This document shows, piece after piece, positions 7,242 through 14,282 of a stretch of 21,062 bases of DNA (its first letter is position 1; the number at the start of each line of letters is the position of its first letter). This DNA is from CAYVDH01 sp964450355. Its GTDB lineage: Bacteria > Bacteroidota > Bacteroidia > NS11-12g > UBA955. The notes beneath the pieces are model-generated. The model was not told the origin of the DNA, made no database searches, and saw only the letters and a program-made list of their open reading frames with translations. The DNA is taken from the NCBI GenBank assembly GCA_964450355.1, contig CAYVDH010000042.1, positions 1 to 21,062 of the forward strand, given 5' to 3'. The translations under genes were made by a program, and so were the position numbers.

Positions 7242-7640
7242 TTATGACACGTAACACAATACTTCTCCGCCTATATTAAGTGCTCTAGCTTCTTTATCAC
7301 TTATAACTCCTTTAGAAGTAGATAAGATAGCAATTCCTAAGCCATTGATTACTCTTGGTAAGTTATCAGCTGGTGCATATTTTCTAAGACCAGGTTTACT
7401 TACTCTTTTAAGTTCTCTTATGGCAGGAATTTTAGTGATAGCATCATATTTCAAAGCTACTTTGATTACACCTTGTTTGTTTTCAGTTGCTTCAGCTTTG
7501 TAATTTAATATGTATCCTTTTTCGAACAATACTTTAGTCATTGCTAATTTAAGGTTAGAAGCAGGTATTTCTACTATTCTATGTTTTGCAGCTAATCCGT
7601 TTCTTAAACGTGTTAAAAAATCTGCTATTGGATCTGTCAT
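7242..7640 (-). CDS. rpsH: 30S ribosomal protein S8
   Basis: S8 binds the central domain of 16S rRNA early in assembly; in E. coli it also represses spc-operon translation by binding near rplE, which cannot be judged here. The 132-residue product starts MTDPIADFLTRLRNGLAAKH and ends with the signature GVISDKEARALNIGGEVLCY. These residues form the RNA-binding face in known structures. Length is normal. It lies 26 bases after rpsN. Confidence 0.98.
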   Translation of the reverse strand: MTDPIADFLTRLRNGLAAKHRIVEIPASNLKLAMTKVLFEKGYILNYKAEATENKQGVIKVALKYDAITKIPAIRELKRVSKPGLRKYAPADNLPRVINGLGIAILSTSKGVISDKEARALNIGGEVLCYVS

Positions 7641-7666
7641 TTTATTCTTTTTTAATTTTTAATTTA

Positions 7667-7936
7667 TTACCAACTTGCTTTAGTTACTCCTGGAATTTTA
7701 CCTGCTGAAGCCATTTCTCTGAACTGGTTTCTGCAAATACCGAAAGTTCTCATGTATCCACGAGGACGACCTGTTAATTTACAACGGTTACGCAAACGTA
7801 CTGGTGAAGAACTTTTTGGAAGTTTTTGAAGACCTAAAAGATCTCCAGCTTCTTTCAATTGTTTTCTTTTTTCTGCGTATTTAGCTATCATTCTAGCTCT
7901 TTTTAACTCGCGGGCTTTTATTGCTTCTCTTGCCAT
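7667..7936 (-). CDS. rpsN: 30S ribosomal protein S14, long zinc-free form
   Basis: S14 is a 30S head protein contacting S3, S10 and S19. The 89-residue product is the long form. Its C-terminal part reads NRCKLTGRPRGYMRTFGICR, then AGKIPGVTKASW, the family ending. The short zinc-binding form has a four-cysteine ribbon. Only two Cys are present here, one in NRCK and one in GICR, so a zinc site is unlikely. The N-terminal half is a long basic helix (KARELKRARMIAKYAEKRKQ). It lies 9 bases after rplE. Confidence 0.97.
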   Translation of the reverse strand: MAREAIKARELKRARMIAKYAEKRKQLKEAGDLLGLQKLPKSSSPVRLRNRCKLTGRPRGYMRTFGICRNQFREMASAGKIPGVTKASW

Positions 7937-7945
7937 TTTATTTTA

Positions 7946-8497
7946 TTAGTTCTTTTTAAAAGGTAATCCAAATGCTCTTAATAATTCTAAACACTCTTCA
8001 TCAGTTTTTGCAGTAGTTACAAAAGTGATATCCATTCCTGAAATTCTGTTTGTTTTATCGATATCTATTTCAGGGAATATGATTTGTTCTGTGATACCCA
8101 TGGTGTAATTTCCTCTGCCATCAAATCCTTTAACTGCAAGACCTTGAAAGTCTCTTACACGTGGGAGAGCAACAGATATTAATCTTTCCAAAAACTCAAA
8201 CATTGAATTTTGACGAAGAGTAACTTTTGCACCTATAGGCATTTTAGCTCTTAATTTAAAATTACTGATGTCTTTACGAGACATAGTTGCTTGAGCTTTT
8301 TGACCTGATATACGAGTCATTTCATCAACAGCAGCCTCAATGATTTTTTTATCATTTACGGCAGCTCCTACGCCTTGATTTAAACATATTTTTTGAAGAC
8401 ATGGAATTTCCATCACATTTTTATATGCAAATTTTTGCATCATGTGAGGTATTACAACTTCGGTATATTTTTTTCTTAGATTTGGTGTGTAAGACAT
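7946..8497 (-). CDS. rplE: 50S ribosomal protein L5
   Basis: L5 binds 5S rRNA, touches the P-site tRNA and forms an intersubunit bridge with S13. The 183-residue product has the family landmarks KYTEVVIPHMMQKFAYKNVM, KICLNQGVGAA, the loop SNFKLRAKMPIGAKVTLR, DFQGLAVKGFDGRGNYTMGI and FVTTAKTDEECLELLRAFGL. Length is within a few residues of E. coli L5. It lies 10 bases after rplX. Confidence 0.98.
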   Translation of the reverse strand: MSYTPNLRKKYTEVVIPHMMQKFAYKNVMEIPCLQKICLNQGVGAAVNDKKIIEAAVDEMTRISGQKAQATMSRKDISNFKLRAKMPIGAKVTLRQNSMFEFLERLISVALPRVRDFQGLAVKGFDGRGNYTMGITEQIIFPEIDIDKTNRISGMDITFVTTAKTDEECLELLRAFGLPFKKN

Positions 8498-8507
8498 TTT
8501 ATTTCAA

Positions 8508-8855
8508 TTATTTAATAAAGTCGCCAGTTTTTTTGGCATATCTTTGTAATTTTCCGTTTTCGTTTTCTTTTCTTCCTATTCTTGTAGCAACTCCATTGTG
8601 CATAAGCATCAAGTTAGAGATGTGAATTGGAGCTTCTTTTTGAATGATTCCACCATTAGGATGTGTTGCATTAGGTTTAGTATGACGAGACACTAAATTT
8701 AAACCTTCAACAAGAGCTCTGTATGTTTTAGGATATACTTTCAACACTTTTCCAGTGTTTTTATTGTCTTTAACTTTACCTGATAACAGAACTACTGTAT
8801 CTCCTTTTTTAATGTGGATTTTTGAGGTAATGTGTGAATTTTTGTATGTGCTCAT
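8508..8855 (-). CDS. rplX: 50S ribosomal protein L24
   Basis: L24 initiates large-subunit assembly on the 5' end of 23S rRNA and ends near the exit tunnel. The 115-residue product contains a KOW domain: KIHIKKGDTVVLLSGKVKDN, then NTGKVLKVYPKTYRALVEG, followed by PIHISNLMLMHNGVATRIG. The KOW loop, usually Gly-Lys-Asp-Lys-Gly-Lys-x-Gly, here reads GKVKDNKNTG: it is about two residues longer and lacks the middle glycine. Otherwise the product is ordinary. It sits 4 bases after rplN. Confidence 0.96.
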   Translation of the reverse strand: MSTYKNSHITSKIHIKKGDTVVLLSGKVKDNKNTGKVLKVYPKTYRALVEGLNLVSRHTKPNATHPNGGIIQKEAPIHISNLMLMHNGVATRIGRKENENGKLQRYAKKTGDFIK

Positions 8856-8859
8856 ATTC

Positions 8860-9228
8860 TTATAATACTTCTGGTGCTAATGAAATGATTTTCATGAATT
8901 GTTTTTCTCTAAGTTCACGAGCAACTGGTCCGAAAATACGTGTACCTCTAGGCTCGTCAGAAGCGTTTAATAACACACAAGAATTTTCATCAAAGCGTAT
9001 GTAAGATCCATCAGGTCTTCTGATTTCTTTTTTTACTCTTACAATAACTGCTTTTGAAACTGTACCTGCTTTTACACCACCGTTAGGTAATGCTGTTTTA
9101 ATTGCTACTACAATTTTATCTCCAACTGAAGCGTAACGTCTTTTGGTTCCGCCCAATACACGGATGCAAAGAACTTCTTTTGCTCCACTGTTGTCTGCTA
9201 CTTTTAAACGGCTTTCTGTTTGTATCAT
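8860..9228 (-). CDS. rplN: 50S ribosomal protein L14
   Basis: L14 is a beta-barrel protein at the subunit interface that forms bridges with 16S helix 14 and binds the silencing factor RsfS. The 122-residue product starts MIQTESRLKVADNSGAKEVL and has the signature VKKEIRRPDGSYIRFDENSC, then RGTRIFGPVARELREKQFMK. Length is identical to the common bacterial form. One base separates it from rpsQ. Confidence 0.99.
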   Translation of the reverse strand: MIQTESRLKVADNSGAKEVLCIRVLGGTKRRYASVGDKIVVAIKTALPNGGVKAGTVSKAVIVRVKKEIRRPDGSYIRFDENSCVLLNASDEPRGTRIFGPVARELREKQFMKIISLAPEVL

Positions 9229-9229
9229 G

Positions 9230-9490
9230 TTATTTTGCTCTTTCTATAATTTCTACAAGTCTCCAGCATTTTAATTTGCTTAAAGGTCTTGTTTCCATAA
9301 TTTTAACTATATCATTGTTATTGCACTCATTTTTTTCATCATGGGCATAGTATTTTTTTGTTTTCTTAAAATACTTACCATACTTAGGATGTTTTACTTT
9401 GGTTTCGTAAGCAACAACAATGGATTTATCCATAGCGTTACTGGTTACTTTACCAATGATTTCTTTACGTGCGTTTCTGCTTTGTTCCAT
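9230..9490 (-). CDS. rpsQ: 30S ribosomal protein S17
   Basis: S17 is an OB-fold protein that binds the 5' domain of 16S rRNA early in assembly. The 86-residue product contains the OB strands RKEIIGKVTSNAMDKSIVV, the loop HPKYGKYFKKTKKYYAHDE and the signature ETRPLSKLKCWRLVEI. The usual Cys-x-x-Gly-Asp turn reads CNNND, so Asn replaces the usually conserved glycine. It is 3 bases from rpmC and one from rplN. Confidence 0.97.
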   Translation of the reverse strand: MEQSRNARKEIIGKVTSNAMDKSIVVAYETKVKHPKYGKYFKKTKKYYAHDEKNECNNNDIVKIMETRPLSKLKCWRLVEIIERAK

Positions 9491-9493
9491 TTC

Positions 9494-9718
9494 TTATTGA
9501 TTATTTTTTTCAGCTGATTTTAATTCGTTATCAATTCTTCTGCTGTTCATTTCTGTTAGTAATCTTGCAATGTTTTTGCGTGATTCTTTGATTTTATGTG
9601 GTTGTTCAATTTTAGAAACTGAATTGTTAAATTTAACTTTAACTAATCTTAATTTTTCTTCTTTGAAACGGTCTACTAGTTCTTTAGTAGGTAATTCTTT
9701 AATGTCCCTGTTTTTCAT
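9494..9718 (-). CDS. rpmC: 50S ribosomal protein L29
   Basis: L29 is a helical hairpin at the tunnel exit that, with L23, contacts trigger factor and SRP. The 74-residue product starts MKNRDIKELPTKELVDRFKE, and the second helix holds the conserved KIKESRKNIARLLTEMNSR. A short polar tail (NELKSAEKNNQ) extends it slightly past E. coli L29 (63 residues). It lies 2 bases after rplP and 3 before rpsQ, suggesting translational coupling. Confidence 0.95.
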   Translation of the reverse strand: MKNRDIKELPTKELVDRFKEEKLRLVKVKFNNSVSKIEQPHKIKESRKNIARLLTEMNSRRIDNELKSAEKNNQ

Positions 9719-9720
9719 TT

Positions 9721-10140
9721 TTATTCTGTATAATCGGGTTTAACAACAAATTTGGTTGATACTGGTAATTTTTGAGCGGCTAAAGCAATACCTTCTTGTG
9801 CTATAGCTAAAGGCACACCTGTAACTTCAAACATAATGGTTCCTGGTTTTACTATAGCAACCCAATATTCTGGAGCTCCTTTACCTTTACCCATACGTAC
9901 TTCAGCTGGTTTTTTGGTAATTGGTTTGTCTGGAAATATTCTGATCCATACTTGACCTTCTCTTTTCATATGTCTAGTAAGAGCTACCCTGGCTGCTTCA
10001 ATTTGTCTAGCAGTAATCCATGCGGCTTCCATACTTTTTAAACCGAAGGTTCCAAAGCTTAAGCGATGTCCTCTGGTAGCAAGGCCTTTCACTTTGCCTT
10101 TATGTTGTTTTCTAAATTTGGTTCTTTTAGGACTTAACAT
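9721..10140 (-). CDS. rplP: 50S ribosomal protein L16
   Basis: L16 organises the A-site side of the large subunit and contacts the tRNA elbow. The 139-residue product starts MLSPKRTKFRKQHKGKVKG and contains the conserved FGLKSMEAAWITARQIEAAR, WIRIFPDKPITKKPAEVRMG and GKGAPEYWVAIVKPGTIMFE. These segments and the length are those of standard bacterial L16. It follows rpsC by 11 bases. Confidence 0.98.
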   Translation of the reverse strand: MLSPKRTKFRKQHKGKVKGLATRGHRLSFGTFGLKSMEAAWITARQIEAARVALTRHMKREGQVWIRIFPDKPITKKPAEVRMGKGKGAPEYWVAIVKPGTIMFEVTGVPLAIAQEGIALAAQKLPVSTKFVVKPDYTE

Positions 10141-10151
10141 GATTTTTTATT

Positions 10152-10934
10152 TTATTTTCTCCTATTATCGTTTCTTTTGTTATCTCCACGTCCAGCTCCA
10201 TCATCTCTTCTATCTCTTCTTGGACCTCTTCTATCGTTTCTATCGTTTGAGCCACCTTCATCTCTTCTTGGCCCTCTGTCTGAACCTGCATTTAAGGATA
10301 AATCTCTTTTACCATAAATTTCACCTCTACAAATCCAAACTTTTACTCCAATTTTACCATATACTGTAAGAGCTTCACCTAATGCATAATCAATGTCAGA
10401 ACGCAATGTATGTAGAGGAGTTCTTCCGTCTTTGTATTTTTCTGCTCTTGCTATCTCTGCACCATTCAATCTTCCAGAAACACTTACTTTAATCCCTGCA
10501 GCACCCATTCTCATTGTATTACCTAAAGCTTGTTTGATAGCTCTTTTGTATGAAATACGACCTTCAATTTGTTGGCAAATAGTTTCAGCAACTAATTTAG
10601 CATCCAATTCAGGTCTTTTAATTTCGTAGATATTAATTTGAACGTCTTTTTTAGTAATTTTCTTTAACTCTTCTTTGATTTTATCTACTTCATTTCCACC
10701 TTTACCGATAACTATACCTGGTTTAGCTGTATGAATAGTGATGATAATACGTTTGATGGTTCTTTCGATAACCACTTTAGATATACCACCTCTTGGAATA
10801 CGAACAGCTAAATATTTTCTTATTTTTTCGTCTTCTACAAGTTTATCAGCGAATTTATTGCCACCATACCAGTTGCTTTCCCAACCTCTGATGATTCCTA
10901 ATCTTAACGCTATTGGATTTATTTTTTGTCCCAT
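10152..10934 (-). CDS. rpsC: 30S ribosomal protein S3 with Arg/Asp/Gly-rich tail
   Basis: S3 lines the mRNA entry channel with S4 and S5. The 260-residue product starts MGQKINPIALRLGIIRGWES and contains a type II KH domain with its GKGG loop at 77-80. The C-terminal domain ends near residue 215 (VKVWICRGEIYGKRDLSL). Residues 217-260 form a tail almost wholly of Arg, Asp, Gly and Asn (RGPRRD, then RRGPRRDRRDDGAGRGD). E. coli S3 has 233 residues. Tails of this kind are, as I recall, common in Bacteroidota. It lies 9 bases after rplV. Confidence 0.98.
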   Translation of the reverse strand: MGQKINPIALRLGIIRGWESNWYGGNKFADKLVEDEKIRKYLAVRIPRGGISKVVIERTIKRIIITIHTAKPGIVIGKGGNEVDKIKEELKKITKKDVQINIYEIKRPELDAKLVAETICQQIEGRISYKRAIKQALGNTMRMGAAGIKVSVSGRLNGAEIARAEKYKDGRTPLHTLRSDIDYALGEALTVYGKIGVKVWICRGEIYGKRDLSLNAGSDRGPRRDEGGSNDRNDRRGPRRDRRDDGAGRGDNKRNDNRRK

Positions 10935-10943
10935 GAATGTTTA

Positions 10944-11303
10944 TTATGCTTCTGTTGTTTGTTTAGTATCTACTTTAATGGTTACATGGTTGTAACGTTT
11001 TTTAATCCTATAGCCTCTGCCTTGAGGAGCAGTTCTAAGTCTTTTAGCTGCAAAAGCTCCATCAACGAATACTGAGGAAACGAATAAATCATTTTCATCG
11101 GCTTTGCTTTCGCTGTTTTTGCTTTTCCAATTTGCTATGGCAGATTTCAAAAGTTTTTCAACATAACCTGCGTAGTATTTTCTATCGCTGTATTGAAGTA
11201 TGCTCAATGCTTTTGCTACATTTACTCCACGAATTTGGTCAACAACCAATCTCATTTTTCTAGGAGATAGGGGACAATTTCTTAATATTGCTACTGCTTC
11301 CAT
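10944..11303 (-). CDS. rplV: 50S ribosomal protein L22
   Basis: L22 spans the large subunit and its long beta-hairpin helps form the tunnel constriction with L4. The 119-residue product has the signature SPRKMRLVVDQIRG at 13-26 and the hairpin sequence GAFAAKRLRTAPQGRGYRIK at about 82-101. Deletions and insertions in this hairpin give macrolide resistance in other bacteria; here it is uninterrupted. It lies 5 bases after rpsS. Confidence 0.97.
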   Translation of the reverse strand: MEAVAILRNCPLSPRKMRLVVDQIRGVNVAKALSILQYSDRKYYAGYVEKLLKSAIANWKSKNSESKADENDLFVSSVFVDGAFAAKRLRTAPQGRGYRIKKRYNHVTIKVDTKQTTEA

Positions 11304-11308
11304 GTTTA

Positions 11309-11575
11309 TTATTTACTATTACCTGAGTGTCCTTTAAATGTTCTTGTTGGTGCAAATTCACCTAGTTTGTGGCCAACCATGTTTTCAGATACATACACTG
11401 GTATAAATTTATTACCATTGTGAACTGCAAATGTGTGCCCTACAAAATCAGGGGTGATCATGGATCTTCTGCTCCATGTTTTGATTACTGCTTTCTTTTT
11501 TGTCTCGTTCATTTTAGAAACTTTTTCATCAAGTTTCCAATCAATAAAAGGACCTTTTTTAAGTGATCTTGCCAT
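11309..11575 (-). CDS. rpsS: 30S ribosomal protein S19
   Basis: S19 is at the top of the 30S head and pairs with S13 in bridges to the large subunit. The 88-residue product starts MARSLKKGPFIDWKLDEKV, with the conserved TWSRRSMITPDFVGHTFAVH and VGHKLGEFAPTRTFKGHSG. Its ATG shares one base with the rplB stop (TAATG), so translation is probably coupled to L2. Confidence 0.98.
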   Translation of the reverse strand: MARSLKKGPFIDWKLDEKVSKMNETKKKAVIKTWSRRSMITPDFVGHTFAVHNGNKFIPVYVSENMVGHKLGEFAPTRTFKGHSGNSK

Positions 11576-12411
11576 TATTTATTTCTTTTACCTTTTCTAC
11601 GTTCTATGATTAATCTGCTAGTGTTCTTTTTAGGATTTCTAGTTTTTTGTCCTTGTGAGTATATACCAGTTCTTGATTTTGGTTGACCACCTTTTGATCT
11701 ACCTTCACCACCACCCTGAGGGTGATCTACTGGGTTCATTGCTGCTGGACGAGTTCTTGGTCTTCTACCTAACCATCTGCTTCTACCTGCTTTTCCGTAC
11801 ACTTCTAAGCTGTGATCAGGGTTTGATACTGAACCTATTGTTGCACTACAAGTACCTAATACCATACGAGTTTCACCACTAGGTAATTTTACAACTACGT
11901 ATTTACCATCACGAGCAGCTAATTGAGCATAAGAACCAGCACTTCTGCATATTTTAGCACCTTGACCAGGAGCTAATTCTATGTTGTGTATTATAGAGCC
12001 TAGTGGAATTTCTGCCAAAGGCATTGCATTTCCTACTTCAGGAATTGAACCTGTACCTGAGGTAATTTTAGAACCTACTTTTAGTCCATTTGGACAAATG
12101 ATGTATCTTTTTTCGCCATCAGAATATTTAACTAATGAAATGAATGCTGAACGGTTAGGATCATATTCAATTGTCATTACTTCTGCTTGAACACCCACTT
12201 TGTCTCTTCTGAAATCGATGATTCTGTACTTTCTTTTGTGACCACCGCCTATGTAACGCATAGTCATTTTACCTTGGTTGTTTCTTCCTCCTGATTTATG
12301 TAGAGGTTCAGTTAAACTTTTTTCAGGTTTTGAAGCTGTAAGTTCACTGAAAGTGTTTGCCACTCTAAAACGGGTACCCGGTGTGATTGGTCTAAGTCTT
12401 TTAACTGCCAT
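11575..12411 (-). CDS. rplB: 50S ribosomal protein L2
   Basis: L2 is a primary 23S binder needed for subunit joining and a functional peptidyl-transferase centre. The 278-residue product has the OB and SH3-like domains and the family signature AAMNPVDHPQGGGEGRSKGG at about 224-242. The first His of this motif (His230), which matches the functionally important E. coli His229, is kept. The second His of the usual DHPH is Gln here. The N-terminus MAVKRLRPITPGTRF is typical. It lies 5 bases after rplW. Confidence 0.99.
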   Translation of the reverse strand: MAVKRLRPITPGTRFRVANTFSELTASKPEKSLTEPLHKSGGRNNQGKMTMRYIGGGHKRKYRIIDFRRDKVGVQAEVMTIEYDPNRSAFISLVKYSDGEKRYIICPNGLKVGSKITSGTGSIPEVGNAMPLAEIPLGSIIHNIELAPGQGAKICRSAGSYAQLAARDGKYVVVKLPSGETRMVLGTCSATIGSVSNPDHSLEVYGKAGRSRWLGRRPRTRPAAMNPVDHPQGGGEGRSKGGQPKSRTGIYSQGQKTRNPKKNTSRLIIERRKGKRNK

Positions 12412-12416
12412 TTTTC

Positions 12417-12704
12417 TTAAATATTTTCAAAGAAGTCAATATTTTGACCTTCTTTTAGTTTACAAATTGCTTTTTTATAAATGTTTGTTCTGCCAGTAAC
12501 TTGACCAGTACGTCTATTTTTTTTGCGTTTAGGTGCAGTTACTATTGTGTTAATCCAATCAACTTCAACACTGTAAAGTTTTTCGATTGCATTTTTTATT
12601 TCTGTTTTTGTTGCTTCACGTTTACATACAAAACCAACTTGCTGTCTTTTGTCAGCTAGCAAAGTCATTTTTTCTGTTAATAGTGGTTTAATTAATACTG
12701 ACAT
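12417..12704 (-). CDS. rplW: 50S ribosomal protein L23
   Basis: L23 forms the docking site for trigger factor and SRP at the tunnel exit. The 95-residue product begins MSVLIKPLLTEKMTLLADKR, followed by FVCKREATKTEIKNAIEKLY and VEVDWINTIVTAPKRKKNRR. These match the standard L23 order of strands and helices. Length is close to the E. coli protein (100). It lies 7 bases after rplD. Confidence 0.96.
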   Translation of the reverse strand: MSVLIKPLLTEKMTLLADKRQQVGFVCKREATKTEIKNAIEKLYSVEVDWINTIVTAPKRKKNRRTGQVTGRTNIYKKAICKLKEGQNIDFFENI

Positions 12705-12711
12705 CTTTTGT

Positions 12712-13338
12712 TTAATTTAATGTTTGTTTAATTACTTCTATAGATCCATCCAACAGCACTAAAGTTTTTGCTTTAAGTATTTGGTAGGTATTGATTTCAG
12801 AAGCTGTTATTGTTTGCGCTTTAGCAATGTTTCTGCTGCTTAAATAAAGGTTTTTATTTAATTCAGGAGTAACTAAAAGCACTCTTTGATTGTCTAATTT
12901 TAAATTTTTAATAACTCCAGTAAAGCCTTTGGTGCTAGGTGTATCAAAGTTAATGTTTTCTAAAACGATGATGTTGTTGCTAGCCGCTTTGTGAGATAAA
13001 GCTGAAATTCTGGCTAAACGTTTTAATTTTTTATTTAATTTAAAACTGTAATCTCTAGGTTGTGGGCCATGAATACGACCACCACCTACGAATACACCTG
13101 ATTTTCTACTACCTGCACGAGCTCCACCTGTACCTTTTTGACGTTTAAGTTTTTTAGTACTGTAATTTACCTCACCTTTTACTTTGGTAGCATGTGTTCC
13201 TGTTCTTTGATTAGCTAAATATTGTTTTACATCCAAATAAATAGCATGGTCATTAGGAGTTGCTCCAAATATTTCAGTTGGTAAGCTTACTGTTTTACCT
13301 GTTTCGGTACCGTTGCTTGAAAGTACTTTAATTTCCAT
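12712..13338 (-). CDS. rplD: 50S ribosomal protein L4
   Basis: L4 has a globular domain on the surface and a long loop that narrows the exit tunnel; in E. coli it also represses the S10 operon. The 208-residue product contains the loop signature RQKGTGGARAGSRKSGVFVG and the following GRIHGPQPRDYSFKLNKK. The C-terminal half carries VLLVTPELNKNLYLSSRN. Loop residues tied to macrolide resistance elsewhere are in an uninterrupted motif. One base separates it from rplC. Confidence 0.97.
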   Translation of the reverse strand: MEIKVLSSNGTETGKTVSLPTEIFGATPNDHAIYLDVKQYLANQRTGTHATKVKGEVNYSTKKLKRQKGTGGARAGSRKSGVFVGGGRIHGPQPRDYSFKLNKKLKRLARISALSHKAASNNIIVLENINFDTPSTKGFTGVIKNLKLDNQRVLLVTPELNKNLYLSSRNIAKAQTITASEINTYQILKAKTLVLLDGSIEVIKQTLN

Positions 13339-13339
13339 T

Positions 13340-13957
13340 TTATTTTTCTATTACTACTACTGATCCGTTATGACCACTGATTGAACCTTTGATTACTAAT
13401 AAATTTTGTTCTGGTAACACTCTTAAAATTTTAGAGTTAATATTGATTTTTCTTTTTCCACCCATTCTTCCAGCCATTCTTAAACCTTTGAATACTTTTG
13501 ATGGATAAGATGAAGAACCAACAGAACCTGGAGCTCTTTGTCTATCGTGTTGACCGTGAGTAGCTGGACCAACTCCATTAAAGTTGTGTCTTTTAACTAC
13601 CCCTTGAAAACCTTTTCCTTTAGTAGTTCCTACTATGTCAACAAAATCTCCTTCAGTAAATATTGTTACATCTACTACATCTCCTACATTACCACTTACT
13701 TGGTCAACTCTGAATTCTTTTGACACTTTCATTGGATTAGAATTGGCTTTTTTGAAATGACCAATTTCTGCAGCGTTTGAATGTTTTGATTTAACTTCTA
13801 TTGCTGAAATTTGAATGGCGTTATACCCTTCTTTTTCTTTTGTTTTTATTTGAGAAATTACATTGGGTTGTGCCTGAATTACAGTACAAGCCATTTTAGC
13901 ACCTGTTTCATCTATGATGCTAGTCATTCCTATTTTTTTTCCTATGATTCCTACCAT
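13340..13957 (-). CDS. rplC: 50S ribosomal protein L3
   Basis: L3 is one of the two proteins that initiate large-subunit assembly and has a finger reaching the peptidyl-transferase centre. The 205-residue product starts MVGIIGKKIGMTSIIDETG. The finger holds GFQGVVKRHNFNGVGPATHG, then QHDRQRAPGSVG (about 136-147). The Gln in HGQHDRQ is in the region methylated in E. coli L3. The end GSISGHNGSVVVIEK is typical. It lies 11 bases after rpsJ. Confidence 0.98.
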   Translation of the reverse strand: MVGIIGKKIGMTSIIDETGAKMACTVIQAQPNVISQIKTKEKEGYNAIQISAIEVKSKHSNAAEIGHFKKANSNPMKVSKEFRVDQVSGNVGDVVDVTIFTEGDFVDIVGTTKGKGFQGVVKRHNFNGVGPATHGQHDRQRAPGSVGSSSYPSKVFKGLRMAGRMGGKRKININSKILRVLPEQNLLVIKGSISGHNGSVVVIEK

Positions 13958-13968
13958 GATTCTTTCTG

Positions 13969-14277
13969 TTATACTTTAATTTCTACGTCTACACCACTTG
14001 GAAGTTCTAATTTCATCAAAGCTTCTACTGTTTTAGCAGTTGAGCTATGTATGTCCAATAATCTTTTGTATGAGCACAATTGGAATTGTTCTCTTGCCTT
14101 TTTATTTACGTGAGGTGATCTCAATACTGTAAATATTTTTTTATTGGTTGGCAATGGAATTGGTCCGCTTACTACGGCTCCTGTTGCTTTTACTGATTTC
14201 ACAATCTTTTCAGCTGATTTGTCAATCAGATTGTGGTCATGTGAACGCAACTTTATTCTAATTTTTTGTGTTACCAT
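13969..14277 (-). CDS. rpsJ: 30S ribosomal protein S10 (NusE)
   Basis: S10 is a 30S head protein that also acts as NusE in transcription antitermination with NusB and couples ribosomes to NusG. The 102-residue product starts MVTQKIRIKLRSHDHNLIDK and has the conserved SGPIPLPT at 37-44 and SPHVNKKAREQF at 54-65. It follows fusA after only 5 bases, with no tuf gene between, so the str and S10 operons are fused. Confidence 0.98.
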   Translation of the reverse strand: MVTQKIRIKLRSHDHNLIDKSAEKIVKSVKATGAVVSGPIPLPTNKKIFTVLRSPHVNKKAREQFQLCSYKRLLDIHSSTAKTVEALMKLELPSGVDVEIKV

Positions 14278-14282
14278 TGGTA

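Noticed and set aside
14278..14282. A missing or decayed tuf gene between fusA and rpsJ
   Set aside because: Only 5 bases separate the genes, so there is no remnant; tuf must lie elsewhere, a known arrangement in this phylum.
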